Below, in pieces: positions 1 through 8,679 of a DNA stretch of 23,093 nucleotides. Numbering within the stretch: position 1 is the first letter of the stretch; the number at the start of each line of letters is the position of its first letter. The translations under genes were made by a program, and so were the position numbers. A model generated the notes under the pieces. That model did no database searches and had not been told where the DNA came from. It worked only from the letters and a program-made list of their open reading frames with translations. The stretch is from Lachnospiraceae bacterium UBA6403 (lineage in GTDB: Bacteria; Bacillota; Clostridia; Lachnospirales; Lachnospiraceae). Location of the stretch: the NCBI GenBank assembly GCA_002437435.1, contig DJPV01000064.1:1-23093 (forward strand). The letters are read 5' to 3'.

Positions 1-1540
1 ATTCAAACTCAATCGTTCCAGGTGGCTTACTCGTCAGATCATACATTACTCGATTGACACCCTTCACTTCATTAATAATTCTTGTCATAACTCTCTGCAA
101 TACTTCAAACGGAATATCCGCGCAGTCAGCAGTCATGAAATCGCTGGTGCGTACGGCACGAAGCGCAACTGCATAGTCGTAGGTACGTTCATCACCCATA
201 ACACCAACAGAACGCATATTGGTAAGAGCTGCAAAATACTGACCAAGTCCTTTATCAAGCCCTGCTTTTGCAATCTCCTCACGGTAGATGTAGTCAGCAT
301 CCTGAACAATTTTAACCTTCTCAGCAGTTACTTCCCCAACGATACGGATTCCAAGACCCGGACCTGGGAATGGCTGACGGCTAACCAGATACTCTGGAAT
401 GCCAAGCTCACGACCAGCTTTACGAACCTCGTCCTTGAATAAAAGGCGAAGCGGTTCAACGATTTCTTTGAAATCAACATAATCCGGAAGTCCACCTACG
501 TTGTGGTGGCTCTTGATCGTTGCAGATTTTCCAAGACCGGATTCGATTACATCAGGGTAAATTGTTCCCTGTACTAAGAAGTCGACAGCACCGATCTTCT
601 TTGCCTCTTCCTCGAATACACGGATAAATTCTTCACCAATGATCTTACGTTTTGCTTCCGGCTCAACAACTCCTGCCAATTTCTGATAGAAACGATCCTG
701 CGCATTTACACGGATGAAGTTCAGATCATATGGACCATCCGAACCAAATACTGCCTCGACCTCATCACCCTCGTTCTTACGAAGAAGTCCCTGATCGACA
801 AATACACAGGTAAGCTGCTTGCCGACTGCCTTGGATAACAGAACGGCTGCAACCGATGAATCTACACCACCGGATAATGCACAGAGCACTTTACCATTTC
901 CAATCTTCTCACGCAGACTCTTGATCGTATCTTCAACGAAAGAATCCATCTTCCAGTCACCGGAGCATTTACATACATCCATGACAAATGCACGAAGCAT
1001 CTTCATTCCTTCTTCTGTATGCATAACCTCTGGATGGAACTGTGTTGCATATAAGTTCTTCTCTGCATTTTCCATTGCCGCAAATGGACAGTTTGGAGTG
1101 GTTGCAGTTGATACAAATCCGGCTGGTGCTTCTGCGATATAGTCGGTATGACTCATCCAGCAGATCGTTGATTTATTTACATCTTTAAACAAAATGGAAT
1201 TCTTATCCACTGTTACCTCAGTTCTGCCATATTCACTGACCGGAGCAGTTGCTACCCTGCCACCGAGCACATGTGCCATCAGCTGTGAACCATAACAGAT
1301 TCCAAGGATTGGAATGCCCAGTTCAAAAATTTCCTTGCTGTAACTTGGTGAATCAGCCTTGTATACACTATTTGGTCCACCAGTGAAAATAATGCCTTTC
1401 GGGTTCATCTTCTTAATCTCGTCGATGCTCATAGTATACGGATGTACTTCTGCATAGACATTACACTCTCTGACCCTTCGTGCAATAAGCTGATTGTACT
1501 GACCACCAAAGTCCAGTACGATAATCAATTCCTTATTCAT
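1..1540 (-). CDS. guaA: GMP synthase (glutamine-hydrolysing)
   Basis: Converts XMP to GMP in the cytoplasm using ATP and glutamine-derived ammonia, the last step of guanine nucleotide synthesis. Reading the minus strand from the ATG at 1540 gives 513 codons. The N-terminal class I amidotransferase domain carries GICYGSQL with the catalytic cysteine at about residue 82, and a later HPE motif (QFHPEV). The ATP pyrophosphatase P-loop reads LSGGVDSS at about residue 230, and the conserved C-terminal end reads KPPGTIEFE. Only the T of the stop codon lies in the window, so the protein is complete but the stop is cut. AAGGAG lies just before the ATG. The gene has its own extended -10 promoter and a short leader, so it appears to be transcribed separately from the S41 protease upstream. 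Length is normal for the family. Confidence 0.97.
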   Translation of the reverse strand, partial: MNKELIIVLDFGGQYNQLIARRVRECNVYAEVHPYTMSIDEIKKMNPKGIIFTGGPNSVYKADSPSYSKEIFELGIPILGICYGSQLMAHVLGGRVATAPVSEYGRTEVTVDKNSILFKDVNKSTICWMSHTDYIAEAPAGFVSTATTPNCPFAAMENAEKNLYATQFHPEVMHTEEGMKMLRAFVMDVCKCSGDWKMDSFVEDTIKSLREKIGNGKVLCALSGGVDSSVAAVLLSKAVGKQLTCVFVDQGLLRKNEGDEVEAVFGSDGPYDLNFIRVNAQDRFYQKLAGVVEPEAKRKIIGEEFIRVFEEEAKKIGAVDFLVQGTIYPDVIESGLGKSATIKSHHNVGGLPDYVDFKEIVEPLRLLFKDEVRKAGRELGIPEYLVSRQPFPGPGLGIRIVGEVTAEKVKIVQDADYIYREEIAKAGLDKGLGQYFAALTNMRSVGVMGDERTYDYAVALRAVRTSDFMTADCADIPFEVLQRVMTRIINEVKGVNRVMYDLTSKPPGTIEFE

Positions 1541-1579
1541 GAAAGTTTCTCCTTTATTTTTCTTAACACGTTATTTTTG

Positions 1580-1608
1580 ATTATACCATGTAATTACTCT
1601 ATTTTCTA
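1580..1608 (-). promoter_or_regulatory. Putative guaA promoter
   Basis: On the minus strand TATAAT (1585-1580) is preceded by TGG, an extended -10. A weak -35, TAGAAA (1608-1603), sits 17 bp upstream. The predicted transcript starts about 33 nt before the guaA ATG, too short for a purine riboswitch. Seen by eye only. Confidence 0.5.
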
Positions 1609-1622
1609 CACCTAATCCGGCT

Positions 1623-2870
1623 CTATTTTACCTTCCCACGCAGTACTTCCAGACCCTTCTGATACTGTGTATCCTTCGCGCCCTGGAAATCATCTGCCGT
1701 ATAATCTTCCGGAAGTTTTACTTCGATATCAGGAGCTACGCCCTTCTTATGAATATCATTTCCCTTTGGAGTGAAATATTTGGCAGTTGTAAGCTTTATT
1801 GCCGAACCATCAGAAAGAGGAATAACCGACTGTACGATTCCCTTTCCATATGTGTTTTCTCCGACGATCGTCGCAACACCATATTCCTTTAATGCCGCTG
1901 TCATGATCTCGGATGCGCTTGCACTCTCTCCATTTACAAGCACTACCATCGGAAGATCAAGCTGCTCATCATCCGTAGATTCATAAGTTGATAAAACATT
2001 TCCATTCTTATCTTCCTGATATACGATCTTTCCGGCTGGAAGCAGATAATCACACATATCAACAACTGTAGCTAACATTCCGCCCGGATCTGAACGAAGG
2101 TCGATCATCAGCGCTGTCATGCCCTGAGACTTCAGATTCTCTACAGCATCCCTGAATAAATCATTTGTATTTGCTACAAACTGTGTTACACGGACATAAC
2201 CGATCTTCTTATCTGTATCTGCCATAAAATAAGAAACGGTACTGTTCTCCAGTTTTTGTCTCGTAATAGTTACAGTATGATATTTTCTCTCACTTGGTCT
2301 GTAGATTTCAAGAGTTACATCCGTACCCTCTTCTCCACGGATCTTTGTAACCAGATAGTCCAAATCATCAGATTCCTGAATTTCATAATCATCTATCTTA
2401 CAGATCAGATCGTCTGGTTTGATATCTGCCTTGGAAGCCGGTGAATCTTCTGTAATGCTGACTGCGATCGCATATCCGGTTTCCTCATCCTGTCTTACGA
2501 CAACACCGATTCCCGCATATTCTCCGGAACTGTCTTCCTGTAGTTTTGCGTATTCCTCTGGTGTATAATATTTTGCATATGGATCATCCAACGCCTCGAT
2601 CAGTCCTGCATATAGACCATTCTGCATATCCTCGTCTGAGGTGTCAAAATAATAGGACTTATCGATGATCATTTCCAGGCTTGCAAGTTTCTCCAATGTG
2701 TTTTCATCTACAACCGAACCATTATAATCCAGATTATTATGTCGCTTTCCGGCATCTGAATTCAGATCACCACTCTTTGAATTATCCTTAGCAAAAGAAC
2801 AACCCATCATTCCTGCGCATCCGGCTATGACCGCCGCACCGAGAATCCATCTTTTTAAATTATGTCTCAT
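1623..2870 (-). CDS. S41 family C-terminal processing peptidase (CtpA/CtpB-like)
   Basis: Serine protease of the S41 (Prc/CtpA) family that trims or degrades extracytoplasmic proteins. The start at 2870 is chosen because GGAGGTAAC directly precedes it; the frame stays open further upstream to 2930 but has no ribosome site there. That gives 415 aa. The N-terminus (RHNLKRW, then a hydrophobic stretch) ends in two possible lipobox cysteines, IAGC (C18) and MMGC (C24), so it is probably a lipoprotein. A PDZ domain (GIGVVV onward) lies at about residues 115-195. The catalytic core has SASASE with S318 and TYGKG with T340 and K343; the 25-residue Ser-Lys spacing matches E. coli Prc (S430/K455). It lies downstream of the ftsEX-hydrolase genes, separated by 249 bp with a possible hairpin. 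Substrate unknown; the M23 hydrolase next door is a reasonable guess. Confidence 0.93.
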   Translation of the reverse strand: MRHNLKRWILGAAVIAGCAGMMGCSFAKDNSKSGDLNSDAGKRHNNLDYNGSVVDENTLEKLASLEMIIDKSYYFDTSDEDMQNGLYAGLIEALDDPYAKYYTPEEYAKLQEDSSGEYAGIGVVVRQDEETGYAIAVSITEDSPASKADIKPDDLICKIDDYEIQESDDLDYLVTKIRGEEGTDVTLEIYRPSERKYHTVTITRQKLENSTVSYFMADTDKKIGYVRVTQFVANTNDLFRDAVENLKSQGMTALMIDLRSDPGGMLATVVDMCDYLLPAGKIVYQEDKNGNVLSTYESTDDEQLDLPMVVLVNGESASASEIMTAALKEYGVATIVGENTYGKGIVQSVIPLSDGSAIKLTTAKYFTPKGNDIHKKGVAPDIEVKLPEDYTADDFQGAKDTQYQKGLEVLRGKVK

Positions 2871-3000
2871 GTTACCTCCAGTGATGCATTTTTCGCATCC
2901 GCGTCCTTTCATAAACTTGAAAATATACATTTAACCGTATATCGGATCATAAATTTTGTACAACCTTATAGGTATTCTGTAAATTTTCTTTTATAAACGA

Positions 3001-3038
3001 CAACAGACAAATCCAGTTTTCACCCGATCTGTCTGTTG
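3001..3038 (-). terminator. Possible hairpin attenuator/terminator after the M23 hydrolase gene
   Basis: CAACAGACA (3001-3009) pairs with TGTCTGTTG (3030-3038), a perfect 9-bp stem with a 20-nt loop. On the minus strand it is followed by a mixed T/A tract (TCGTTTATAAAAG), so a classical uridine run is missing. It may only partly reduce read-through into the S41 protease gene. Confidence 0.4.
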
Positions 3039-3119
3039 CTTTATCCTATGTGTAATTCTGTAAAATCTCATAATGCTGAACGGTCATCACTTTCCTGTGA
3101 ATTCCGTCTTCATCTCATT

Positions 3120-4343
3120 TTACAGGTAATCCAGAGGATTTACATAAGTTCCATTTACCATTACACCAAAATGGCAATGAGAACCTGTACTATATCCGGT
3201 ACTTCCTGCCTTTGCAATTACCTGTCCCTGTTCTACTGTCTGGCCTACACCAACTACAAGCTGAGAATTATGCATATATACAGTAGAGATACCATTTCCA
3301 TGATCGATCATAATATAATATCCTGCAGATGAGCTGTACTGAGAAATAACAACCGTACCTGCTGCCGATGCAACAATATCACTACCGGTTGGACATGGAA
3401 TATCAATTCCTTTATGGTTGGAACTTGCACCTGCTGTAGGTGATGTTCTTGGTCCAAAATATGAACTGATTCTGCTTCCCTGCGTAGCAGGCCACATAAA
3501 TGAACCACCACTCGGTGTATAATACTGTGGCGTACTACTTCCGCTTCCACCACTGCTCTGCTGCTGTGCAGCCTGTTGTTCTGCAAGTTTTCTCTGCATT
3601 TCTGCGATCTGAGCATCAGCCTCATCCATTTCTTTCTGATATTTCTCAACCAGAGACTTCTGTGCGTCGATATCCTGTGAATATTCAGCAATCTTCTGAT
3701 TCTTTTCATTGATTGCTACATCCAGATTTGACTTCTGTGTTTCCAGATCAGCTTTAACATCTTCAACCTCTTTCAGATCTGTCTCAAGAGTTGTCTCATA
3801 CTCCTGAATCTTCTGTCTGGTGTCGATCAATGCATTTAGCTGTTTCTGGTCATAGCTTGAGATCTGCTCTACATATTCTGACTTGTTTAACATATCAGTA
3901 AATGATGCTGATGACATCAATGTATCTATGTACTCAACTTCTCCATTCTCATAGAGATACTGAATACGCTTCATCATTGCTGCATACTGATTATCTTCCT
4001 CAACCTGTGCTGCCGCAAGCTTCGTCTTCGTATCACCGATCTCTGTATTTAATTTATCTTCTTCTTCTTCCTTTGCAGTGATCTGTGTCTGAATATCTGA
4101 AACCTGCTTATCCAATGCTTCAACATCGCTGATCAGCTTATTCTGCTTTTCTTCCAGGCCATCTAACACGCCCTGAGCTTCTTTCTTATTTCCTTCCGCT
4201 TCATTCTTACTGTCCTGTGCATCCTGAATACTCGTTGCCGATACCTGCGAAACAGGTGGCATTGCTGCGAGTGCAACCGCACATACAATAACAAGCGCCG
4301 TTTTTTTGAATTTCTTCATTAACGGTATCTGAAATTTTTTCAA
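3120..4343 (-). CDS. Secreted coiled-coil M23 (LytM) peptidoglycan hydrolase, FtsEX-associated
   Basis: Predicted cell-wall endopeptidase of the CwlO/PcsB/EnvC functional type, 407 aa. The start is a TTG at 4343, about 8 nt after AGAGGAGG; the first ATG (4319) is too far from that site. A signal peptide (basic MKKF segments, hydrophobic LVIVCAVALAA, likely cleavage after SQVSA near residue 36) precedes a long charged coiled coil (about 40-255). A Ser/Gly/Gln-rich linker follows, then a C-terminal M23 domain. Zinc ligands are all present: H310 and D314 (HKGID) and H389/H391 (HCH), so the enzyme should be active rather than degenerate like EnvC. It follows ftsX by 15 nt, which implies one transcript. 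In related systems FtsEX senses ATP and opens the coiled coil to switch the hydrolase on; that role here is inferred from family and position. Confidence 0.92.
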   Translation of the reverse strand: MKKFQIPLMKKFKKTALVIVCAVALAAMPPVSQVSATSIQDAQDSKNEAEGNKKEAQGVLDGLEEKQNKLISDVEALDKQVSDIQTQITAKEEEEDKLNTEIGDTKTKLAAAQVEEDNQYAAMMKRIQYLYENGEVEYIDTLMSSASFTDMLNKSEYVEQISSYDQKQLNALIDTRQKIQEYETTLETDLKEVEDVKADLETQKSNLDVAINEKNQKIAEYSQDIDAQKSLVEKYQKEMDEADAQIAEMQRKLAEQQAAQQQSSGGSGSSTPQYYTPSGGSFMWPATQGSRISSYFGPRTSPTAGASSNHKGIDIPCPTGSDIVASAAGTVVISQYSSSAGYYIMIDHGNGISTVYMHNSQLVVGVGQTVEQGQVIAKAGSTGYSTGSHCHFGVMVNGTYVNPLDYL

Positions 4344-4358
4344 AATAAAAACCTCCTC

Positions 4359-5267
4359 TTATACTTTCAAATGTTTTCTGGTAGTGATCAAACTACCAAA
4401 TAAACCTACACCTATACCTAAAATAAGACCAGCAGGAATCATTGTCTTAAACAATTCTTCCTTACTTACAAATGCAAATACAGATGTAAGTACTGCAAAT
4501 CGTCCTGCCACATATTCCAGAATTTTCTGATACATAACATATAACAGATAAAGCGGAATAACAGAACCGACTGCTCCGATAATAATACCTTCTATTATGA
4601 ATGGTGCACGTACAAAGAAGTTCGTTGCACCGATCAATTTCATAATTGCAATCTCTTCCTTACGAACTGTAATACCGATAGTGATCGTATTACTGATCAG
4701 GAAGATGGATACCAGCATCAGAATCACTACGATTCCGATAGAAGCATATCCTACTAACGATGACAGTGTCGAGATACTGTCAGCTGTAACTTCAGAGCTT
4801 CTGACATTTCGTACACCATCTAAGCCTTTTGCAAATGCCACAAACTCCGCCTGTTTGGACACATCCTTCAGCGTTACTTCATAAGAAGCAGAATTCTTTA
4901 ATGGGTTATCATTCCCAAATGCCGCCTTTGCAGCCTCAGGATCATCATAATTCTGCTCACAGAATTTATCAAATGCTTCATCTGCACTGATATAATCCAT
5001 TGTGTTTACATAATCAAGAACTCGTATCTGTTCACCAATCAACTGAACCGTTTCGTCTGGAATATCCTCATCGAAAAAGATCGATATCGTTACATTATTT
5101 TCCAGATCCTTCATCCCTGACTGAAAGTTTACAACAACTGCATATACAATACCAAATATGAACAAACATGAAATAATTGTACCGATTGATGCAAGGGAAA
5201 ACAATATATTTCTTCTGATGTTTGTAAATCCCTGTCTCAGGATATAAAAGAATGTACTAATCTTCAT
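4359..5267 (-). CDS. ftsX: Cell division permease FtsX
   Basis: Membrane subunit of the FtsEX type VII ABC complex, which transmits ATP hydrolysis by FtsE to a peptidoglycan hydrolase outside the membrane. At 302 aa it has the expected layout: short cytoplasmic N-terminus with RQGFTNIRRN, first membrane helix at about 22-47, a large extracellular loop at about 48-170 (the part that contacts the hydrolase), then three more helices near 175-200, 222-250 and 275-297. The loop contains the family-typical stretch SIFFDEDIPDE. The ATG at 5267 is preceded by AAGGTGG. It overlaps the end of ftsE by 11 nt, so the two are translationally coupled. The M23 gene begins 15 nt after its stop. Confidence 0.96.
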   Translation of the reverse strand: MKISTFFYILRQGFTNIRRNILFSLASIGTIISCLFIFGIVYAVVVNFQSGMKDLENNVTISIFFDEDIPDETVQLIGEQIRVLDYVNTMDYISADEAFDKFCEQNYDDPEAAKAAFGNDNPLKNSASYEVTLKDVSKQAEFVAFAKGLDGVRNVRSSEVTADSISTLSSLVGYASIGIVVILMLVSIFLISNTITIGITVRKEEIAIMKLIGATNFFVRAPFIIEGIIIGAVGSVIPLYLLYVMYQKILEYVAGRFAVLTSVFAFVSKEELFKTMIPAGLILGIGVGLFGSLITTRKHLKV

Positions 5268-5943
5268 CTATATAACCACCTTGTTTTTCATCGCTGATAA
5301 CCACACCTCTTTTCAATGTGATTACTCTCTTTCGCATCTCATTTACAATATCCTTATTATGAGTTACGACAACCACTGTTGTTCCACGTTTGTTAATATC
5401 ATCAAGCAGTTCCATGATATCCTGAGAATTCTTCGGATCCAGATTACCGGTCGGCTCATCAGCAAGGATGATTTCCGGATTGTTTACCAGTGCTCTTGCC
5501 ATGGCAACTCTCTGCTGCTCACCACCGGAAAGTTCCTTTGGATAAGACTTATACTTGTCAGCAAGACCGACAAGTGTCAGCATAGCCGGAACCCTACGTC
5601 TGATGTATCTGGCAGGGGTCTGAATAACTCTCTGTGCAAATGCAACATTTTCATAGATGGTCCTGTCCTTTAACAGTCTGAAATTCTGGAATACAACTCC
5701 AATCTTTCTTCTGACCTTCGGAATATTCTTTCTTTTTATGGTTTTATAATTATATCCTGCCACACGGATAGAACCGGAGGTCGGATCTAATTCCTTTAAT
5801 AAAAGCTTGATCAAGGTTGTTTTACCTGATCCACTACTGCCAACGATAAAGACGAACTCGCCTTTCTCTATATTAATATTAACATTCTTCAGAGCCGTCA
5901 TACCACCTGGGTAGGTCATAGTAACATTCTCTAACTCTATCAT
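5257..5943 (-). CDS. ftsE: Cell division ATP-binding protein FtsE
   Basis: Cytoplasmic ATPase of the FtsEX complex, 228 aa. All ABC motifs are visible: Walker A GSSGSGKT (35-42), Q-loop VVFQNFRLL (about 84-92), signature LSGGEQQ (138-144), Walker B IILADE (158-163) and the H-loop VVTHN. The start ATG at 5943 follows GAAAGGAAACC. This is the first gene of the ftsE-ftsX-hydrolase group. The slightly extended, basic C-terminal tail (residues about 205-228) is usual for the Gram-positive form. Upstream lies an extended -10 promoter candidate at about 6000; no terminator is obvious between the CdaR-like gene and ftsE, so some read-through is possible. Confidence 0.96.
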   Translation of the reverse strand: MIELENVTMTYPGGMTALKNVNINIEKGEFVFIVGSSGSGKTTLIKLLLKELDPTSGSIRVAGYNYKTIKRKNIPKVRRKIGVVFQNFRLLKDRTIYENVAFAQRVIQTPARYIRRRVPAMLTLVGLADKYKSYPKELSGGEQQRVAMARALVNNPEIILADEPTGNLDPKNSQDIMELLDDINKRGTTVVVVTHNKDIVNEMRKRVITLKRGVVISDEKQGGYIDED

Positions 5944-5996
5944 AATGGTTTCCTTTCAAATTTAACATCTGTACTTTCTCTCTCTTTACTTTTGCA

Positions 5997-6005
5997 AGTA
6001 TAGCA
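5997..6005 (-). promoter_or_regulatory. Candidate extended -10 promoter for ftsEX
   Basis: Minus-strand TGCTATACT is an extended -10 element. No good -35 lies 16-18 bp upstream. The distance to the ftsE start is about 55 nt. Confidence 0.4.
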
Positions 6006-6072
6006 GTAAAATGTGAAATATATGTGTAAATCCTGCATACAATATATTACAAAGAGTCCAGATTCTTCCTTA

Positions 6073-7161
6073 TTAATAGTCTAATGACTCCATATACTTC
6101 ATGTACTTAACAACCATCAATGCAATCTTAAATGTGATCGCATCCTCAAATACACGAAGATCCAAACCTGTGCTTTTCTGAAGCTTATCCAGACGATAAA
6201 CCAGAGTATTTCTGTGGATATATAACTGTCTGGATGTCTCTGATACGTTCAGGCTATTCTCAAAGAACTTATCTATAGTCGTAAGTGTCTCTTCATCGAA
6301 TTCATCCGGCGACTTACCATCGAAGATCTCACGAATGAACATCTTACAGAGTGGAAGTGGAAGCTGATAGATCAGACGTCCGATTCCAAGATTACTATAT
6401 GCGATAATGTTCTGGTTCTCATAGAAAATCTTTCCTACATCCAATGCCATCTTAGCTTCTTTATAAGAACGGGATACTTCTTTAATCTCATTTACGATCG
6501 TACCATATGAAACATGAACAGAAGACATAACCTCTGTATTCAGCATATCTACGACAACTTTAGCAATCTTATTCATATCATCATAGGACTCTGTCTGTTT
6601 TACTTCCTTTACGAGAATAATATTCTTCTCATCCACAGCAGTGATAAAATCCTTTGTTTTCGTAGAAAAGATATTACGAACCGTCTCAAGGGCATTTGTA
6701 TCCTTCTCATTCTTTGTCTCAATGATAAATACGATTCTCCTTACATCTGTATCAATGTGAAGTTTCTTTGCCCTGTTATAAATATCAACAAGCAACAGGT
6801 TGTCTAACAGCAGGTTTTTGATAAAGTTATCCTTATCAAAACGTTCTTTATATGCAACTAAGAGATTCTGAATCTGGAACGCTGCAATCTTACCCACCAT
6901 ATAGGTATCATCTGTCTCACCTTTTGCAAGCAGGATATGCTCTAACTGGTTATCATCAAACACCTTGAAGAACTGGTAATCACGGATTGCCTGACTCTCT
7001 GCAGGAGAATCTACAAATGCAAGTACTGCTTCTTCACAATCATCTACATCCTTAAATGTAGACGCAAGAATCTTTCCTTCTGTATCAAGAACACACAGGT
7101 CGGTTCTTGTAATATTCTTTAATCCATCAATCGTATCCTGAAGTATCTGGTTCGATATCAT
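6073..7161 (-). CDS. CdaR/PucR-family transcriptional regulator
   Basis: Predicted DNA-binding regulator with an N-terminal sugar-diacid-recognition-like sensor region and a C-terminal PucR-type helix-turn-helix. The HTH is at about residues 310-350 of 362, with NVSETSRQLYIHRNTLVYRL followed by a ligand-independent tail. The start at 7161 (MISNQILQDTIDG) is chosen because AAGGAG lies 8 nt before it; an ATG 54 nt upstream at 7215 is less well placed, with GGGAGG 16 nt away. The gene follows a strong terminator after the MsmX/UgpC-type ATPase gene, so it is likely its own unit. CdaR proteins sense sugar acids such as glycerate in E. coli; the ligand here is unknown. The neighbouring sugar-ABC ATPase suggests a role in carbohydrate uptake. 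Confidence 0.85.
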   Translation of the reverse strand: MISNQILQDTIDGLKNITRTDLCVLDTEGKILASTFKDVDDCEEAVLAFVDSPAESQAIRDYQFFKVFDDNQLEHILLAKGETDDTYMVGKIAAFQIQNLLVAYKERFDKDNFIKNLLLDNLLLVDIYNRAKKLHIDTDVRRIVFIIETKNEKDTNALETVRNIFSTKTKDFITAVDEKNIILVKEVKQTESYDDMNKIAKVVVDMLNTEVMSSVHVSYGTIVNEIKEVSRSYKEAKMALDVGKIFYENQNIIAYSNLGIGRLIYQLPLPLCKMFIREIFDGKSPDEFDEETLTTIDKFFENSLNVSETSRQLYIHRNTLVYRLDKLQKSTGLDLRVFEDAITFKIALMVVKYMKYMESLDY

Positions 7162-7293
7162 ATATTCTACACTCCTTATTCTTATATTCGGATTACGTAT
7201 TCTTTCCTTATCCATTCTGCCTGACGGACAAACCTCCCGGAAAGCATACGAATAACAAAATACACTACTGTACTTATTCTAAATCATATTGCG

Positions 7294-7335
7294 AAAAAAA
7301 AAAAGGGAAAATGCAGAAATTTCTGCATTTTCCCT
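7294..7335 (-). terminator. Strong intrinsic terminator of the sugar-ABC ATPase gene
   Basis: Positions 7304-7335 form a perfect 32-bp palindrome (arm AGGGAAAATGCAGAAA), followed on the minus strand by 11 T residues (7304-7294). It lies 35 bp beyond the ATPase stop codon. In the other direction the T-tract is weak, so it acts mainly on the minus strand. Confidence 0.93.
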
Positions 7336-7369
7336 GTTTGTTTATAAATATTTAAGTATGTATGATCTA

Positions 7370-8482
7370 TTAGCTTACTAAGATCTCTTCTGTTTCCTTA
7401 TCAAAGATATGGATCTTGCTTAAGTCAAATGCGAACTGTACTGTATCGCCAGGTCTAGCTGTTGTACGAGCATTAACTCTTGCTGTGATATCAAACTGAT
7501 CGATTGTGAAGTATAAGTATACTTCAGCACCTAACATTTCGTAAATATTGATTCTTGCATCAATAACGCTTTCTGGTGATGACTCAATGAAGAGCTGCTC
7601 ATCATGGATATCTTCTGGACGAATACCAAGAACAACTTCCTTATCAACTGCGTCAAGTGCGATAAGTCTCTCAGCCTTGCTATCTGGAACTTTGATTGAG
7701 TGTGAACCAAACATTAAGAGAATGTCTGCTCCAGACTTAACTACCTTACAATCAATGAAGTTCATAGGTGGCATACCCATGAAACCAGCTACAAATAAGT
7801 TACATGGCTTATCGTATAAGTTCTGTGGTGTATCTACCTGCTGAATAATACCATCCTTCATAACTACGATTCTTGTACCAAGTGTCATAGCCTCTGTCTG
7901 GTCATGTGTAACGTAGATGATAGTTGTCTGTAATCTCTGATGTAACTTGGAAATCTCAACACGCATCTGTACACGAAGTTTCGCATCAAGGTTTGAAAGT
8001 GGCTCATCCATAAGGAATACCTTAGGCTCACGAACGATTGCACGACCCATAGCTACACGCTGTCTCTGACCACCTGATAAAGCCTTTGGCTTTCTGTCAA
8101 GTAAGTGCTCAATGTCAAGAATCTTAGCAGCTTCATGAACAGCCTTGTCGATCTTCTCCTTTGGAACCTTTCTTAACTTAAGTCCGAATGCCATGTTGTC
8201 ATATACTGACATATGTGGATACAGAGCGTAGTTCTGGAATACCATTGCGATATCTCTATCCTTAGGCTCTACGTCATTTACAAGCTTGTCGCCGATCCAT
8301 AACTCTCCTGAGCTGATATCTTCAAGACCTGCGATCATTCTAAGAGTTGTTGACTTACCACATCCTGAAGGTCCAACGAAAATGATGAACTCCTTATCTT
8401 CAATTTCAAGGTTGAAATCCTTAACAGCATTGAATCCGTTAGGATATACCTTATAGATGTTCTTAAGTGATAAACTTGCCAT
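7370..8482 (-). CDS. ugpC: Multipurpose sugar ABC transporter ATPase (MsmX/UgpC type)
   Basis: ATPase that powers carbohydrate ABC importers, 370 aa. Visible motifs: Walker A GPSGCGKST (37-45), Q-loop MVFQNYALYPH, signature LSGGQRQR (135-142), Walker B VFLMDE (155-160) and D-loop SNLDAKLR. The C-terminal third is the OB-fold (TOBE) domain with GIRPEDIHD, typical of MalK/MsmX/UgpC. No permease or binding-protein gene adjoins it, the usual arrangement for a shared ATPase that serves several importers. The ATG at 8482 follows CGGAGGT with 9-nt spacing. It sits alone between a leader of about 200 bp and its own terminator. Codon choice is strongly biased, as in highly expressed genes. The symbol follows common annotation practice; msmX or msmK would be equally fair. 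Confidence 0.93.
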   Translation of the reverse strand: MASLSLKNIYKVYPNGFNAVKDFNLEIEDKEFIIFVGPSGCGKSTTLRMIAGLEDISSGELWIGDKLVNDVEPKDRDIAMVFQNYALYPHMSVYDNMAFGLKLRKVPKEKIDKAVHEAAKILDIEHLLDRKPKALSGGQRQRVAMGRAIVREPKVFLMDEPLSNLDAKLRVQMRVEISKLHQRLQTTIIYVTHDQTEAMTLGTRIVVMKDGIIQQVDTPQNLYDKPCNLFVAGFMGMPPMNFIDCKVVKSGADILLMFGSHSIKVPDSKAERLIALDAVDKEVVLGIRPEDIHDEQLFIESSPESVIDARINIYEMLGAEVYLYFTIDQFDITARVNARTTARPGDTVQFAFDLSKIHIFDKETEEILVS

Positions 8483-8503
8483 TCTGCAAATACCTCCGTA
8501 AAT

Positions 8504-8509
8504 ATTATA
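8504..8509 (-). promoter_or_regulatory. Possible -10 element upstream of the sugar-ABC ATPase
   Basis: Minus-strand TATAAT (8509-8504) lies only about 22 bp before the ATG. The hexamer 17 bp further upstream (AATGAA) is a poor -35. Recorded as weak; the true promoter may lie elsewhere in 8510-8679, which otherwise shows only A/T-rich tracts. Confidence 0.25.
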
Positions 8510-8679
8510 TAGTATTGTTTTATTTATTCATTCGTTCTGAACATAGTGTCATTTTACAACATTCCCCTTCTTTAAACCATATGATTATTGCCCAAAAAAA
8601 AATTTAATGTTTTGTTTGTTTTGTATACGACCGCAAAAAAACTAACATTTTGACGATTTTCGCATCGATTTAAGAAGAT

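Noticed and set aside
1541..1622. Purine or guanine-sensing riboswitch before guaA
   Set aside because: The predicted leader is only about 33 nt and no aptamer-like fold is visible.
3308..3709. 133-codon minus-strand frame inside the M23 hydrolase gene
   Set aside because: Out-of-frame shadow; the hydrolase frame carries the signal peptide and zinc ligands.
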